DNA of 34,391 nucleotides from Dehalococcoidia bacterium (lineage in GTDB: Bacteria > Chloroflexota > Dehalococcoidia > UBA2979), in contig JALOAM010000012.1 in NCBI GenBank assembly GCA_023228765.1, positions 1 to 34,391 of the forward strand. Direction: 5' to 3'. This document shows, piece by piece, positions 16,681-23,622 of this stretch. Position numbers and translations under genes: made by a program. The notes beneath the pieces were generated by a model. The model made no database searches. It saw only the letters and a program-made list of their open reading frames with translations, and was not told the origin of the DNA. The stretch's first letter is position 1; every line of letters begins with the position of its first letter.

Positions 16681-17928
16681 ATGAAATTCCGCAGAGTCGC
16701 AGGGGTGCTGGCGGTCGCCGGCGTCACCGGGCTTTCCGCCGTGCTGGCGGTCAGTCCGGTCGGGGCGCAGACCACGCCATCTGCAGCGAACGACGTCGCG
16801 ACGGTGAACGAAGACGCCACCGTCCTGATCGACGTCCTCGACAACGACACACCCAGCACCGGCCTCACGATCCAGTCGGTCACCAACCCGCCACACGGGA
16901 CGGCGACGATCGAGTCGGGCCAGGTGCGGTACGTGCCGGACGCGGACTACAACGGCACGGACACGTTCGCGTACACCGTGAGCGATGGCACCTCCACCGT
17001 GGGTGGGGCCGTCACGGTGACCGTGAACCCGGTGAACGATGCGCCCACCGCCACGGCGGACAGCGCATCTACGAAGGCCGACACCGCGAAGACGATCGAC
17101 GTCCTCGCGAACGACGATGACATCGACAACGACGAGGACGACCTGACGGTGAGCATCCAGACCGCCCCGGCTCACGGGACGGCCACGGTGAACGGCACCA
17201 CGCAGGACGTCACGTACACGCCGGCCGCCGGTTACACGGGGACGGACGTGTTCACGTACCGGATCTCGGACGGATCGCTCACCAGCAACACCGTCGCCGT
17301 CACCATCCAGGTGAAGGCCAAGGACACGGCGCCGAAGGACCTCGATGCGCGCGTCGTCGCGGCCTGCTCGGCGAACCCCGGCGACGCCCGGATCCAGGGC
17401 CTCTGCGGCGTGTACCTGAACCTGGACATGCCGCCGTGGGCGCGGGCCAAGATCGGGCACGTGATCGTCAAGCTCGCGACGCCGAAGCCCTCGGCCAGTG
17501 ACCCGGTCCTCGCCGTCTGCGCTGACGAGGACGACTCCGACCACATCGAGTGGCTGTGCGGCATCTACACGAACGAGGAGCTGCCTCCGGGCATCAAGCG
17601 CCTCGTGGGCCTGCGCATCCTCGACCTCGCGGACGATGGCGACCAGCAGCCGATCAGCCGTGACGACGACCGCAAGGACCACAAGCAGTGGAAGCCCACC
17701 TCGAAGCCGTGGCAGGGCTGGAACTTCGACCGCTCCTCGTGGGACAACAACGGCCACCGCGACAAGGATCGGGACAGCAAGGACGACAACAGTCGCGCCG
17801 AGTCCCGCCAGCAGGTCTCCTTCGGCGCCGACGATGATGACGACCGCAAGGACGGCCGCGACAAGGACCACGACCGTGACCACGGCGACCGCCGCGGTGA
17901 CCGGGACGGCCACAAGCGCGGCCGGTAG
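16681..17928 (+). CDS. Secreted protein: two cadherin-like/Big_9 domains, duplicated Cys motif, charged tail
   Basis: 415 residues. It has a Sec signal peptide with cleavage probably near VGA-QT (residue 29). Residues 36-117 and 122-212 are two beta-sandwich repeats of the VCBS/Big_9 kind (ATVNEDATVLIDVLDNDT; PDADYNGTDTFAYTVSDG; PAAGYTGTDVFTYRISDG), likely Ca2+-binding. Residues 222-318 contain two copies of a unit with Cys229/Cys242 and Cys280/Cys293, each pair 13 apart, followed by GxYxN and LPP or MPP; I do not recognise it. Residues 325-415 are a hydrophilic Asp/Lys/Arg/His tail. There is no sortase motif or membrane anchor at the C-terminus. It is probably an extracellular adhesion or matrix protein; the Cys units may be disulphide-bonded. 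Confidence 0.75.
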   Translation: MKFRRVAGVLAVAGVTGLSAVLAVSPVGAQTTPSAANDVATVNEDATVLIDVLDNDTPSTGLTIQSVTNPPHGTATIESGQVRYVPDADYNGTDTFAYTVSDGTSTVGGAVTVTVNPVNDAPTATADSASTKADTAKTIDVLANDDDIDNDEDDLTVSIQTAPAHGTATVNGTTQDVTYTPAAGYTGTDVFTYRISDGSLTSNTVAVTIQVKAKDTAPKDLDARVVAACSANPGDARIQGLCGVYLNLDMPPWARAKIGHVIVKLATPKPSASDPVLAVCADEDDSDHIEWLCGIYTNEELPPGIKRLVGLRILDLADDGDQQPISRDDDRKDHKQWKPTSKPWQGWNFDRSSWDNNGHRDKDRDSKDDNSRAESRQQVSFGADDDDDRKDGRDKDHDRDHGDRRGDRDGHKRGR

Positions 17929-17957
17929 CGAGCCCTCGGACGTAGCCCCTCTACACG

Positions 17958-17980
17958 CCCGCCCCCGTCTCGGGGGCGGG
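17958..17980 (+). terminator. Terminator hairpin after the secreted-protein gene
   Basis: CCCGCCCCCG (17958-17967), loop TCT, CGGGGGCGGG (17971-17980), then TCTCGTTGTG. A 10-bp GC stem 29 bases after the stop codon; the T-run is weak. Confidence 0.75.
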
Positions 17981-18017
17981 TCTCGTTGTGTGGGAGCGGT
18001 GTGCAAGGCGTTCCATG

Positions 18018-18038
18018 ATGTGCTACAAGTAGCTACAT
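18018..18038 (+). promoter_or_regulatory. Candidate promoter/operator of vapBC
   Basis: An imperfect dyad, ATGTGCTAC then GTAGCTACAT, runs into the vapB start codon at 18037, and GTAGCTAC inside it is a palindrome. TGCTACAAG (18021-18029) fits an extended -10 element; a start of transcription seven bases later would fall at or next to the ATG, giving a leaderless mRNA, consistent with the lack of any ribosome site. VapB antitoxins commonly repress by binding such dyads. Confidence 0.5.
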
Positions 18039-18330
18039 GGCTATCACGATCGGCATCCGAGAACTCCGGCAGCACGCCAGCCGCTACCTTCGGCGCGTCC
18101 GCGCGGGTGAGACGATCACCGTCACCGACCGCGGCGAGCCGGTCGCGGAGATCCGGCCGATCAAATCGGGTGGGAGTATCTACGAGCGGTTGGTGGCAGA
18201 GGGTCGGCTACGGCCCGCGACGGTGACGCTCGATGAGGTGCTAGCGAAGCATCCTCCGGTTCCGATGAAGCCCGGCGATCCGCTCCTCAGCGACATCGTG
18301 ATCGCCATGAGGGATGAAGAGCGCTTCTAG
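18037..18330 (+). CDS. vapB: VapB/Phd-type antitoxin
   Basis: 97 residues. The N-terminal Phd/YefM-like DNA-binding fold reads ITIGIRELRQHASRYLRRVRAGETITVTDRGEPVAEIRPI, the standard pattern for this antitoxin group. The C-terminal half (SIYERLVAEGRLRPATVTLDEVL, with a basic-acidic tail ending RDEERF) would wrap around the toxin and block its active site. The gene ends two bases before the TTG of vapC, the tight spacing usual for these pairs. It lacks a visible ribosome site, consistent with leaderless expression. Confidence 0.9.
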   Translation: MAITIGIRELRQHASRYLRRVRAGETITVTDRGEPVAEIRPIKSGGSIYERLVAEGRLRPATVTLDEVLAKHPPVPMKPGDPLLSDIVIAMRDEERF

Positions 18331-18332
18331 TC

Positions 18333-18716
18333 TTGCTCTACGTCGATACTTCTGCGTTGGCAAAGCTAATCATCATCGAGCGCCAGTCAGAGGTCCTGCG
18401 CGCTTACCTTCGTACACAACGACTGGTGTCATCTGCTCTCACGCTCGCCGAACTACCGCGCGCCATTCGGCGAGGATACCCAGGGTTGACTTCCGACGTC
18501 GTGTCGGTGCTGGAGATGGTCGGCCTGATGGAGGTCGATCACGTCATCCTCGCGACGGCGGGCAGAATGGCACCACCCACCCTCCGGACGTTGGACGCGA
18601 TCCACCTCGCCACGGCGCTTGCATTTGGGGACGAACTGACCGCCGTCGTCACGTACGACCGGCGGATGGCGGATGCGGCGCGCGACCTCGGGATGGCCGT
18701 CGCCTCGCCGGAGTGA
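18333..18716 (+). CDS. vapC: VapC-type PIN-domain toxin ribonuclease
   Basis: 127 residues, TTG start two bases after vapB. It has the PIN-domain metal-binding acids: Asp5 (MLYVDTSALAKL), Glu40 (SALTLAELPRA), Asp88 (LRTLDAIHLATAL) and Asp109 (VVTYDRRMADAA). VapC toxins cleave specific RNAs, often tRNA or the sarcin-ricin loop, with Mg2+. All four catalytic acids are present, so it is probably active and held in check by VapB. It ends six bases from the stop of the alcohol dehydrogenase gene on the other strand. Confidence 0.93.
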   Translation: MLYVDTSALAKLIIIERQSEVLRAYLRTQRLVSSALTLAELPRAIRRGYPGLTSDVVSVLEMVGLMEVDHVILATAGRMAPPTLRTLDAIHLATALAFGDELTAVVTYDRRMADAARDLGMAVASPE

Positions 18717-18722
18717 TCGCCG

Positions 18723-19826
18723 TTACTCGAACACCACCACCCCGCGTCCGTTCTCCCCACGCTCGAGGGCGTCGAAGCCCTCGTTGATGCGGGCGAGCGG
18801 GTAGCGGCGCTCGATCACCTCGTCCACCTTGAGGGTGCCCGCGAGGTACAGGCCGACGATCGTCCGGAAGGTCTCGTGCGGGCTCGCGCTGCCGTAGTAC
18901 GCCCCCACGATCCGCTTCTGCTTCCGCACGAGGTCGACGAGGTCGATGCCCGCGCGGTCGCCGAGCGGAGCGAGCCCCGCGATGACCGCGACGCCGTTCT
19001 TTCCGAGGCAGTCGACGGCCTGCTGCGTGGTGGCGGTGCTACCGAAGGTGTCGAAGGCGTAGTCCACGCCGCCGCCGGTCAGCGCCCGGATCGCCTCGAC
19101 GGGGTCGACGGTCGTGGCGTCCACGCGGTCCGTGGCTCCGAAGCGGTTGGCGTACTCCAGCTTTGACTCGGAGATGTCCACCACGATGATCCGCGCGGCG
19201 TTCATGATGCGGGCGCCCTGGACCGCCTGCAGGCCGACCCCACCCGCCCCGAAGACCGCGACGGTGACGCCTGGATGGATGCCCGGCGCGTTCACCACGG
19301 TCCCGTAGCCCGTCGGCACGGAGCAGCCCATGAGGGCGGCGACGTCGAGCGGCACATCGTCCGGGATCGGGAAGCACGCCTGAGCGGGCACGACGCTGTA
19401 GTCGGCGAAGACGCCGATCTTGGACATCTGGAAGACCTCGTTGCCCTCCGCGTCTCGCAGGCGAGCCGTGCCGTCGAACTGCCGAGCCCCCGTGAGGGCG
19501 TTGGTGTCGCAGAGCTGAGGCGAGGCGGAGCGACAGGGCGTGCAGTGGCCGCAGTTGGAGACGAAGGAGAGGATCACCCGTTGCCCGGGCTTCAGGTGGT
19601 TCACGCCCGGTCCGACCGCCTCGACGGTGCCGGAGCCCTCGTGGCCGAGGACGGCGGGGAGCGGGAGGAGGGCAGAGCCGTGGATGACGTGATGGTCGGA
19701 GGCGCACACGCCCGCCGCTCCCATCCGTACGAGGACCTCGCCGGCGCGGGGCGCCTCCGACTCCAGGGTCTCGACGACCAGCCCTCGCTCCACGGAGCGG
19801 AGCACGGCGGCGTTCACGGTGGTCAT
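18723..19826 (-). CDS. Zinc-dependent alcohol dehydrogenase (class III-like)
   Basis: 367 residues. A medium-chain dehydrogenase: catalytic zinc ligands Cys41 (GVCASDHH), His62-Glu63 (VLGHEGSG) and Cys168 (LMGCSVPTGYG); structural zinc Cys92, 95, 98 and 106 (NCGHCTPCRSASPQLC); NAD site VFGAGGVGLQ at 192-200. It resembles formaldehyde/S-(hydroxymethyl)mycothiol-type and aryl-alcohol enzymes, but the substrate cannot be told. The start is the ATG at 19824-19826. It stands alone between two toxin-antitoxin loci. The family is certain, the substrate is not. Confidence 0.93.
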   Translation of the reverse strand: MTTVNAAVLRSVERGLVVETLESEAPRAGEVLVRMGAAGVCASDHHVIHGSALLPLPAVLGHEGSGTVEAVGPGVNHLKPGQRVILSFVSNCGHCTPCRSASPQLCDTNALTGARQFDGTARLRDAEGNEVFQMSKIGVFADYSVVPAQACFPIPDDVPLDVAALMGCSVPTGYGTVVNAPGIHPGVTVAVFGAGGVGLQAVQGARIMNAARIIVVDISESKLEYANRFGATDRVDATTVDPVEAIRALTGGGVDYAFDTFGSTATTQQAVDCLGKNGVAVIAGLAPLGDRAGIDLVDLVRKQKRIVGAYYGSASPHETFRTIVGLYLAGTLKVDEVIERRYPLARINEGFDALERGENGRGVVVFE

Positions 19827-19884
19827 GGGCGAGCCTCCCTCGATCAGTGCGAGCGCGAGAGTACCGCCGAGGTCGTCGAGTGGA

Positions 19885-20463
19885 CTAGGTGCGAGCGCCC
19901 GCGACGCCGAGGAACACGACCAGCGCCTCCGTCAGCCGGCGGAGGTCGGTGTCCTCCACCCGTCCGAGTCGCGTCTCGAGGCGGCTGCGGCGGACCGTGG
20001 TGATCTTGTCGACCATCAGGCGCGCCGGCACCTCGAGGCCGTTGGCCTCGGTCGGTTGGACCTCGACGCGGAAGTGCGGCGCCTCGGCCGGGTCGGTCGT
20101 GAACGCGCAGATCGTGACCGACCCGGTCGCGTCGAAGCCGTCGTCCTGCACGATGGCGACGAATCGAGGAGCGCTCGCGCCGTCCTCGGAGCTCGCGACG
20201 GTCCAGATCTCGCCGCGCCTCATCCGGCGCCAGTCGGCAGCGTCGGACGCCATGTCGGTCATGCCTTCGACCGCGGCCTGCTCTTCGTCGGCGTGGGCGC
20301 TGAGGGCGACGGCGAGCGACTGGCGGTGTGCTTCCTCGGTGAATCGGGGGGAAAGCGTGTCAGGTACCCATATCTGGACGGGACGGAGGCCTTGCCGGCG
20401 AAGGCGTTCTCGGTGAGCGCGGACCCGGTCGCGAGTGGAGGTAGGTCGGGGCGGTGAGGGCAT
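19885..20463 (-). CDS. In-frame fusion of MazE-type (DUF3018) antitoxin and MazF/PemK toxin
   Basis: 192 residues from the ATG at 20461-20463, with AAGGGG upstream. Residues 1-78 match small MazE-family antitoxins (RDRVRAHRERLRRQGLRPVQ followed by IWVPDT). Residues 81-192 match MazF/PemK endoribonucleases from MRRGEIWTVA onward, with VAIVQDDGFDATGSVTICAF, NGLEVPARLMVDKITTV and LVVFLGVAG. At the junction (20221-20226) the sequence is CGG-ATG-AGG: the toxin's own ATG is kept, but no stop codon separates the two. In usual loci the antitoxin stop overlaps the toxin start, so one inserted base could have joined them. An internal start at 20223 could still make free toxin. A sequencing error is the main alternative. 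Confidence 0.85.
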   Translation of the reverse strand: MPSPPRPTSTRDRVRAHRERLRRQGLRPVQIWVPDTLSPRFTEEAHRQSLAVALSAHADEEQAAVEGMTDMASDAADWRRMRRGEIWTVASSEDGASAPRFVAIVQDDGFDATGSVTICAFTTDPAEAPHFRVEVQPTEANGLEVPARLMVDKITTVRRSRLETRLGRVEDTDLRRLTEALVVFLGVAGART

Positions 20464-20501
20464 CGCGTGGCCCCTTGCGGTGCTCAAGCGGGCGTCTGTT
20501 T

Positions 20502-20515
20502 CGTTACATGTAACG
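20502..20515. promoter_or_regulatory. 14-bp perfect palindrome upstream of the mazE-mazF fusion
   Basis: CGTTACATGTAACG is exactly self-complementary and lies 39 bases upstream of the fusion's ATG. Toxin-antitoxin loci are usually autoregulated through such sites, so this is the likely operator. It is also about 230 bases upstream of the divergent Rpf-like gene. Confidence 0.6.
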
Positions 20516-20743
20516 TAGCAGAGACGGACAGGTAATTGGCCGGATCAGGCCATTTCATGCGTGTTTCAGGACATTGCAGTTCCGCACGGGGGCGTATTCG
20601 GGCGATAACGCGAGGGTCGGTGAGCGATTTTGCGGAGTCTGCTGGGGTGCGCTCCCGGCTTAACGAATTATGACCGGGTGAACGTGGGAGCCTCCTCGAA
20701 ACGAGATTCGCGTCGTGACTGTTAGGCGTGAAAGCATTCTCCC

Positions 20744-21418
20744 GTGCGGCGGGAACTCTTCACACCATTCGTCGATGGCGCGCGACTAGGCGCGTGGGTC
20801 GCAGGACCTGCGCTCCTCCTGTCCCTGGTCGGGGCAGTCGGAGTCCTCGCCTTCCAGTCCGACGACGTCGCCGCTGCCGGCGCGCCTCCCGAGGTCACCG
20901 TCGCGGCGCTCGATGCACCCCACCCCTCCACCGTGGTCGTCCGGAAAGCCCCGCTCGATGAGCACGAGATCGACCCGGCGCTGCTGCGGGCCTCGAGGCT
21001 TGCGCGGACGAAGGTGGTCGGCGGGGTGCCGTTCCAGCTCGCGGTAGAGGCGCCTCCCGCCTCCCCCGAGCCCCCTCCCCCCGCCGAGGTCGCCGCAGCC
21101 GCTGCTGCCGCCCCCGCCGCCGTCGCGGCCCCCGCCCCCCTCATCATCCAGAACGAAGCCCTGTACGAAGCAGTCGAGGCCGTCTTCCCGGAGAACACGG
21201 ACACGGCGTACGCGATCGTCATGTGCGAGTCATCGGGCAACGCCCGTGCGATGTCGCGTGGCGGGCGCTATTTCGGCCTCTGGCAGTTCGACCTCCCAAC
21301 GTGGGCCTCGGTGGGCGGTTCCGGCCTGCCCAGCGACGCCTCCGTCGAGGAGCAGATGATGCGGGCGCGGATGCTGTATGACGCGCGCGGTTGGTCACCC
21401 TGGGGCTGCGCCTACTAG
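20744..21418 (+). CDS. Rpf-like/transglycosylase-domain secreted or membrane-anchored protein
   Basis: 224 residues from GTG at 20744. One hydrophobic segment (residues 18-37) is a signal or anchor; a Pro/Ala-rich linker occupies 103-133; the C-terminal lysozyme-like domain spans about 138-224. It has AIVMCESSGNARAMSRGG with catalytic Glu162, YFGLWQFDLPTWASVGGSG, and EEQMMRARMLYDARGWSPWGCAY; Cys161 and Cys222 probably form the disulphide typical of resuscitation-promoting factor domains. Such proteins cleave peptidoglycan glycan strands and can wake dormant cells. The 280 bases upstream (20464-20743) hold the mazEF palindrome and no riboswitch I can recognise, although c-di-AMP riboswitches are known before rpf genes. 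Confidence 0.85.
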   Translation: MRRELFTPFVDGARLGAWVAGPALLLSLVGAVGVLAFQSDDVAAAGAPPEVTVAALDAPHPSTVVVRKAPLDEHEIDPALLRASRLARTKVVGGVPFQLAVEAPPASPEPPPPAEVAAAAAAAPAAVAAPAPLIIQNEALYEAVEAVFPENTDTAYAIVMCESSGNARAMSRGGRYFGLWQFDLPTWASVGGSGLPSDASVEEQMMRARMLYDARGWSPWGCAY

Positions 21419-21595
21419 GGCGCCCCTCTCCCGCGGCACCTCGCCGGATCGCCAGCGGCGAGGACATCTCGAAACTCGCGCCTGTTTCTCGAAATCTCTC
21501 GTCCCGGTTGCGACCTCTTCCAGCGGCTCCCTACGGTGATCGGTGGGATCGGCTCGTCCTGATCCGGCCAGCGGGTCGGAGAGACGGAGCAGACC

Positions 21596-21817
21596 ATGAA
21601 GGATCCCTTCAGCCCGATCACGGTCGGTGGAATCACCCTCGGCATCCTTATCGGGGTGGTGATCGGCATGCTCATCGGCAACGTCACCATGGGCATCGCT
21701 GTCGGCGTTGCCATCGGTATCGCTCTCGGAGGCCTCCGCGAGTTCACCTCGAAGGACGGCCCCGAAGACGACGCGGGCTCGCCGGAGGAGCGCCGGGAAG
21801 GTCCGAGGCGCATGTAG
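21596..21817 (+). CDS. Small glycine-zipper membrane protein
   Basis: 73 residues with GGAGCAG upstream of the ATG. Two hydrophobic stretches at about residues 9-45 carry Gly every four residues (GGITLGILIGVVIGMLIG, then GIAVGVAIGIALGG), the glycine-zipper pattern of closely packed membrane helices. The tail is hydrophilic (SKDGPEDDAGSPEERREG). The function is unknown. The 177-base gap before it holds no gene I can support. Confidence 0.6.
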   Translation: MKDPFSPITVGGITLGILIGVVIGMLIGNVTMGIAVGVAIGIALGGLREFTSKDGPEDDAGSPEERREGPRRM

Positions 21818-21906
21818 CGCCTCGGACGGCCGAAGCGGTCGCAGGAGGTCGAATCGGGACGGGATCGGCGTGGAAGCCCTATAGATAGGTGCTCAAACGC
21901 TCTGCG

Positions 21907-21941
21907 CCCGCTTCAGCGGGGGCCGATACCGCTGAACGGAG
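21907..21941 (+). promoter_or_regulatory. Leader with two mutually exclusive hairpins before the TerC gene
   Basis: TTCAGCGG (21912-21919) pairs with CCGCTGAA (21929-21936). Alternatively CCCGC (21907-21911) pairs with GCGGG (21916-21920) over TTCA; the two structures share bases and exclude each other. The ribosome site GGAG (21938-21941) begins two bases after the first stem, before the TTG start at 21948. TATAGAT (21880-21886) could be the -10. The known manganese (yybP-ykoY) leader of TerC genes is not recognisable. Confidence 0.35.
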
Positions 21942-21947
21942 TGCCCG

Positions 21948-22709
21948 TTGGACCTCCTGGCCGACCCGCAGACCTGGATCGCCCTCCTTACGCTCACCAC
22001 CCTCGAAATCGTCCTCGGCATCGACAACGTCGTCTTTATCTCCATCCTCGCGGGCAAGCTGCCGCCCGAGCAGCGTGAGCGCGCGCGGACGCTGGGCCTG
22101 GGCCTCGCGATGTTCATGCGCGTGGCGCTCCTCTTCTCGCTGTCGTGGGTCATCGGCCTCACTGACCCCCTCTTCGAGGTCTTCGAGAAGGGCTTCTCCG
22201 GACGTGACCTCATCCTCCTCGCCGGTGGGCTCTTCCTTGTGGCGAAGGCGACCATGGAGATCCACGAGAAGCTGGAGGGCGAGGAGCACCACGCCGACGG
22301 TCGGAAGGCCGCAGCCTCGTTCGCCGGTGTGATCGTCCAGATCCTGCTGCTGGACATCGTCTTCAGTCTCGACTCGGTCATCACGGCCGCCGGCATGGCG
22401 GAAGACATCGAGGTCATGGTTGCCGCGGTCGTGATCGCGGTCGGTGTGATGCTGGTGAGTGCCGGTGCGGTCAGCGCCTTCGTGAACGACCACCCCACCG
22501 TGAAGATCCTCGCACTGAGTTTCCTGCTGCTCATCGGCACGTCACTCATCGCGGAGGGTTGGGGCCTGCACATCCCGAAGGGCTACATCTACTTCGCGAT
22601 GGGCTTCAGCGTCTTCCTGGAAGTGCTGAACCTGCGCATCCGATCCCGCACCGCCACCCCGGTCGAGCTTCGGGAGGGCATTGCCCTCCCGAAGGCGATC
22701 ACGGAGTAG
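21948..22709 (+). CDS. TerC-family integral membrane protein
   Basis: 253 residues, TTG start with GGAG at good spacing. Seven membrane segments with the family signatures LTLTTLEIVLGIDNVVFISI near the start and VQILLLDIVFSLDSVITAAGM in the middle; the paired Asp in LGIDN and FSLDS are the proposed metal-binding acids. A cytoplasmic His/Glu loop (EGEEHHADGRK) lies between. TerC/Alx-type proteins export manganese and support metal loading of secreted proteins. It ends with FLEVLNLRIRSR, as usual for the family. Confidence 0.92.
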   Translation: MDLLADPQTWIALLTLTTLEIVLGIDNVVFISILAGKLPPEQRERARTLGLGLAMFMRVALLFSLSWVIGLTDPLFEVFEKGFSGRDLILLAGGLFLVAKATMEIHEKLEGEEHHADGRKAAASFAGVIVQILLLDIVFSLDSVITAAGMAEDIEVMVAAVVIAVGVMLVSAGAVSAFVNDHPTVKILALSFLLLIGTSLIAEGWGLHIPKGYIYFAMGFSVFLEVLNLRIRSRTATPVELREGIALPKAITE

Positions 22710-22858
22710 GACACGGGCGTCGGTATGCCCTCGGCGTCGATCGCGTTTGAGGAATCCCTGGGGCGGCGGGCCGGATCCTTCATCGGGCGTCAACGCGTTC
22801 CGCGTAGGGTGTCCGCCGGTCGAGCACGTTCACCGAGGCTCACCGGAGAGGACGCACG

Positions 22859-23233
22859 ATGAAGAACGCAGTCACGTGGTTTGAGCTGGGGGCCGCACCC
22901 GGCACGGGTCCAGCAATGAAGGAGTTCTACGCTCAGACCTTCGGCTGGACGTACAACGAGGGCCCCGACGGCGACTACAGCATGGTCGGGGACAGCGAGG
23001 GCCCGGGTATCGGCGGCGGCCTGTTCGAGGACCCTGAAGGGCCGTCCCAGATCGTCTGTATCGAGGTGGACGACATCCACGGCTTCTTGGCCCAGGTGAT
23101 GGCGAACGGCGGCACCGTGGTGCAGGAGCCCATCGTCATCCCGGGCATGGTGGTCTACGGCAAGTTCCGCGACCCGGGCGGCAACGTCGTCGGCATCGTG
23201 GACTCCAATATCCCGGACGCCGAGTCGGAGTAG
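22859..23233 (+). CDS. VOC-superfamily (glyoxalase/bleomycin-resistance fold) protein
   Basis: 124 residues with GAGAGGAC before the ATG. Two beta-alpha-beta-beta-beta modules: VTWFELGAAPGTGPAMKEFYAQTFGW and IVCIEVDDIHGFLAQVMANGGTVVQEP, ending KFRDPGGNVVGIVDS. The first metal-ligand position in many members is His or Gln near the N-terminus; here it is less clear (TWFEL), while the terminal EGN-type motif is PGGNVVGI. The substrate is unknown. Such one-domain proteins are often detoxification enzymes or small-molecule binders. Confidence 0.85.
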   Translation: MKNAVTWFELGAAPGTGPAMKEFYAQTFGWTYNEGPDGDYSMVGDSEGPGIGGGLFEDPEGPSQIVCIEVDDIHGFLAQVMANGGTVVQEPIVIPGMVVYGKFRDPGGNVVGIVDSNIPDAESE

Positions 23234-23622
23234 CCGTCGCGAGCGTCGAGGTATGCACGAGGGCGGCCGTACCGCCGCCCTCGTGGGTGTACGTGGCACG
23301 CCCCGCGGCGCGGGCGTCGATGCTGAGAGCGGCGGCGAGGAACGCCTCCGCCGAGTCGATCGGCGACTCGTCTCGGTGTGTGACGACGGCGCGGCCCGAA
23401 GCCTCACGCATCATGTCAGCGTCATCTCCGCTGCGAAGTCCACGACGTCCGCCTCGGGCGCCGCGGGGCGAGGGAGTTGAGGACGCCAGCTTCGACGCTC
23501 GCTCCGCCCAGGACCGGGAGGTGCTTGCCGACCCGCTTCACGGTGGAGAGAGTGACGTCCTCCTAAAAGGTGCAGTGGCCGCAACTACACTGGCACCCCC
23601 ACGACCGAGGGAGGCGAGAGAT
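23234..23622. other. 389-base gap; possible decayed gene on the minus strand
   Basis: Apart from the hairpin at 23256-23285 there is no clear gene. Minus-strand frames show protein-like stretches in different frames, for example EADVVDFAAEMTLT near 23430 and HRDESPIDSAEAFLAAALSI near 23350, interrupted by stops. They may be remnants of one gene, but I cannot assign a family and chance is possible in this base composition. Confidence 0.3.
23256..23285. terminator. 12-bp perfect stem hairpin after the VOC gene
   Basis: CACGAGGGCGGC (23256-23267) pairs perfectly with GCCGCCCTCGTG (23274-23285) over a six-base loop, 22 bases after the stop. No T-tract follows. Its position makes it the likely transcript end. 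Confidence 0.65.

Larger units (their letters stand above)
16462..17952 (+). repeat. Direct repeat GGACGTAGCCCCTCT flanking the secreted-protein gene
   Basis: Identical 15-base copies lie at 16462-16476 and 17938-17952. Each is followed within about 30 bases by a strong terminator hairpin (16504 and 17958). The gene 16681-17928 lies between them. Confidence 0.8.

Noticed and set aside
20516..20743. Possible c-di-AMP riboswitch before the Rpf-like gene
   Set aside because: The position is right for the known association, but the conserved blocks of that class are not visible; only weak short stems are present.
21819..21947. Possible manganese (yybP-ykoY) riboswitch before the TerC gene
   Set aside because: The conserved loops of that class could not be found; only the two alternative hairpins reported above.
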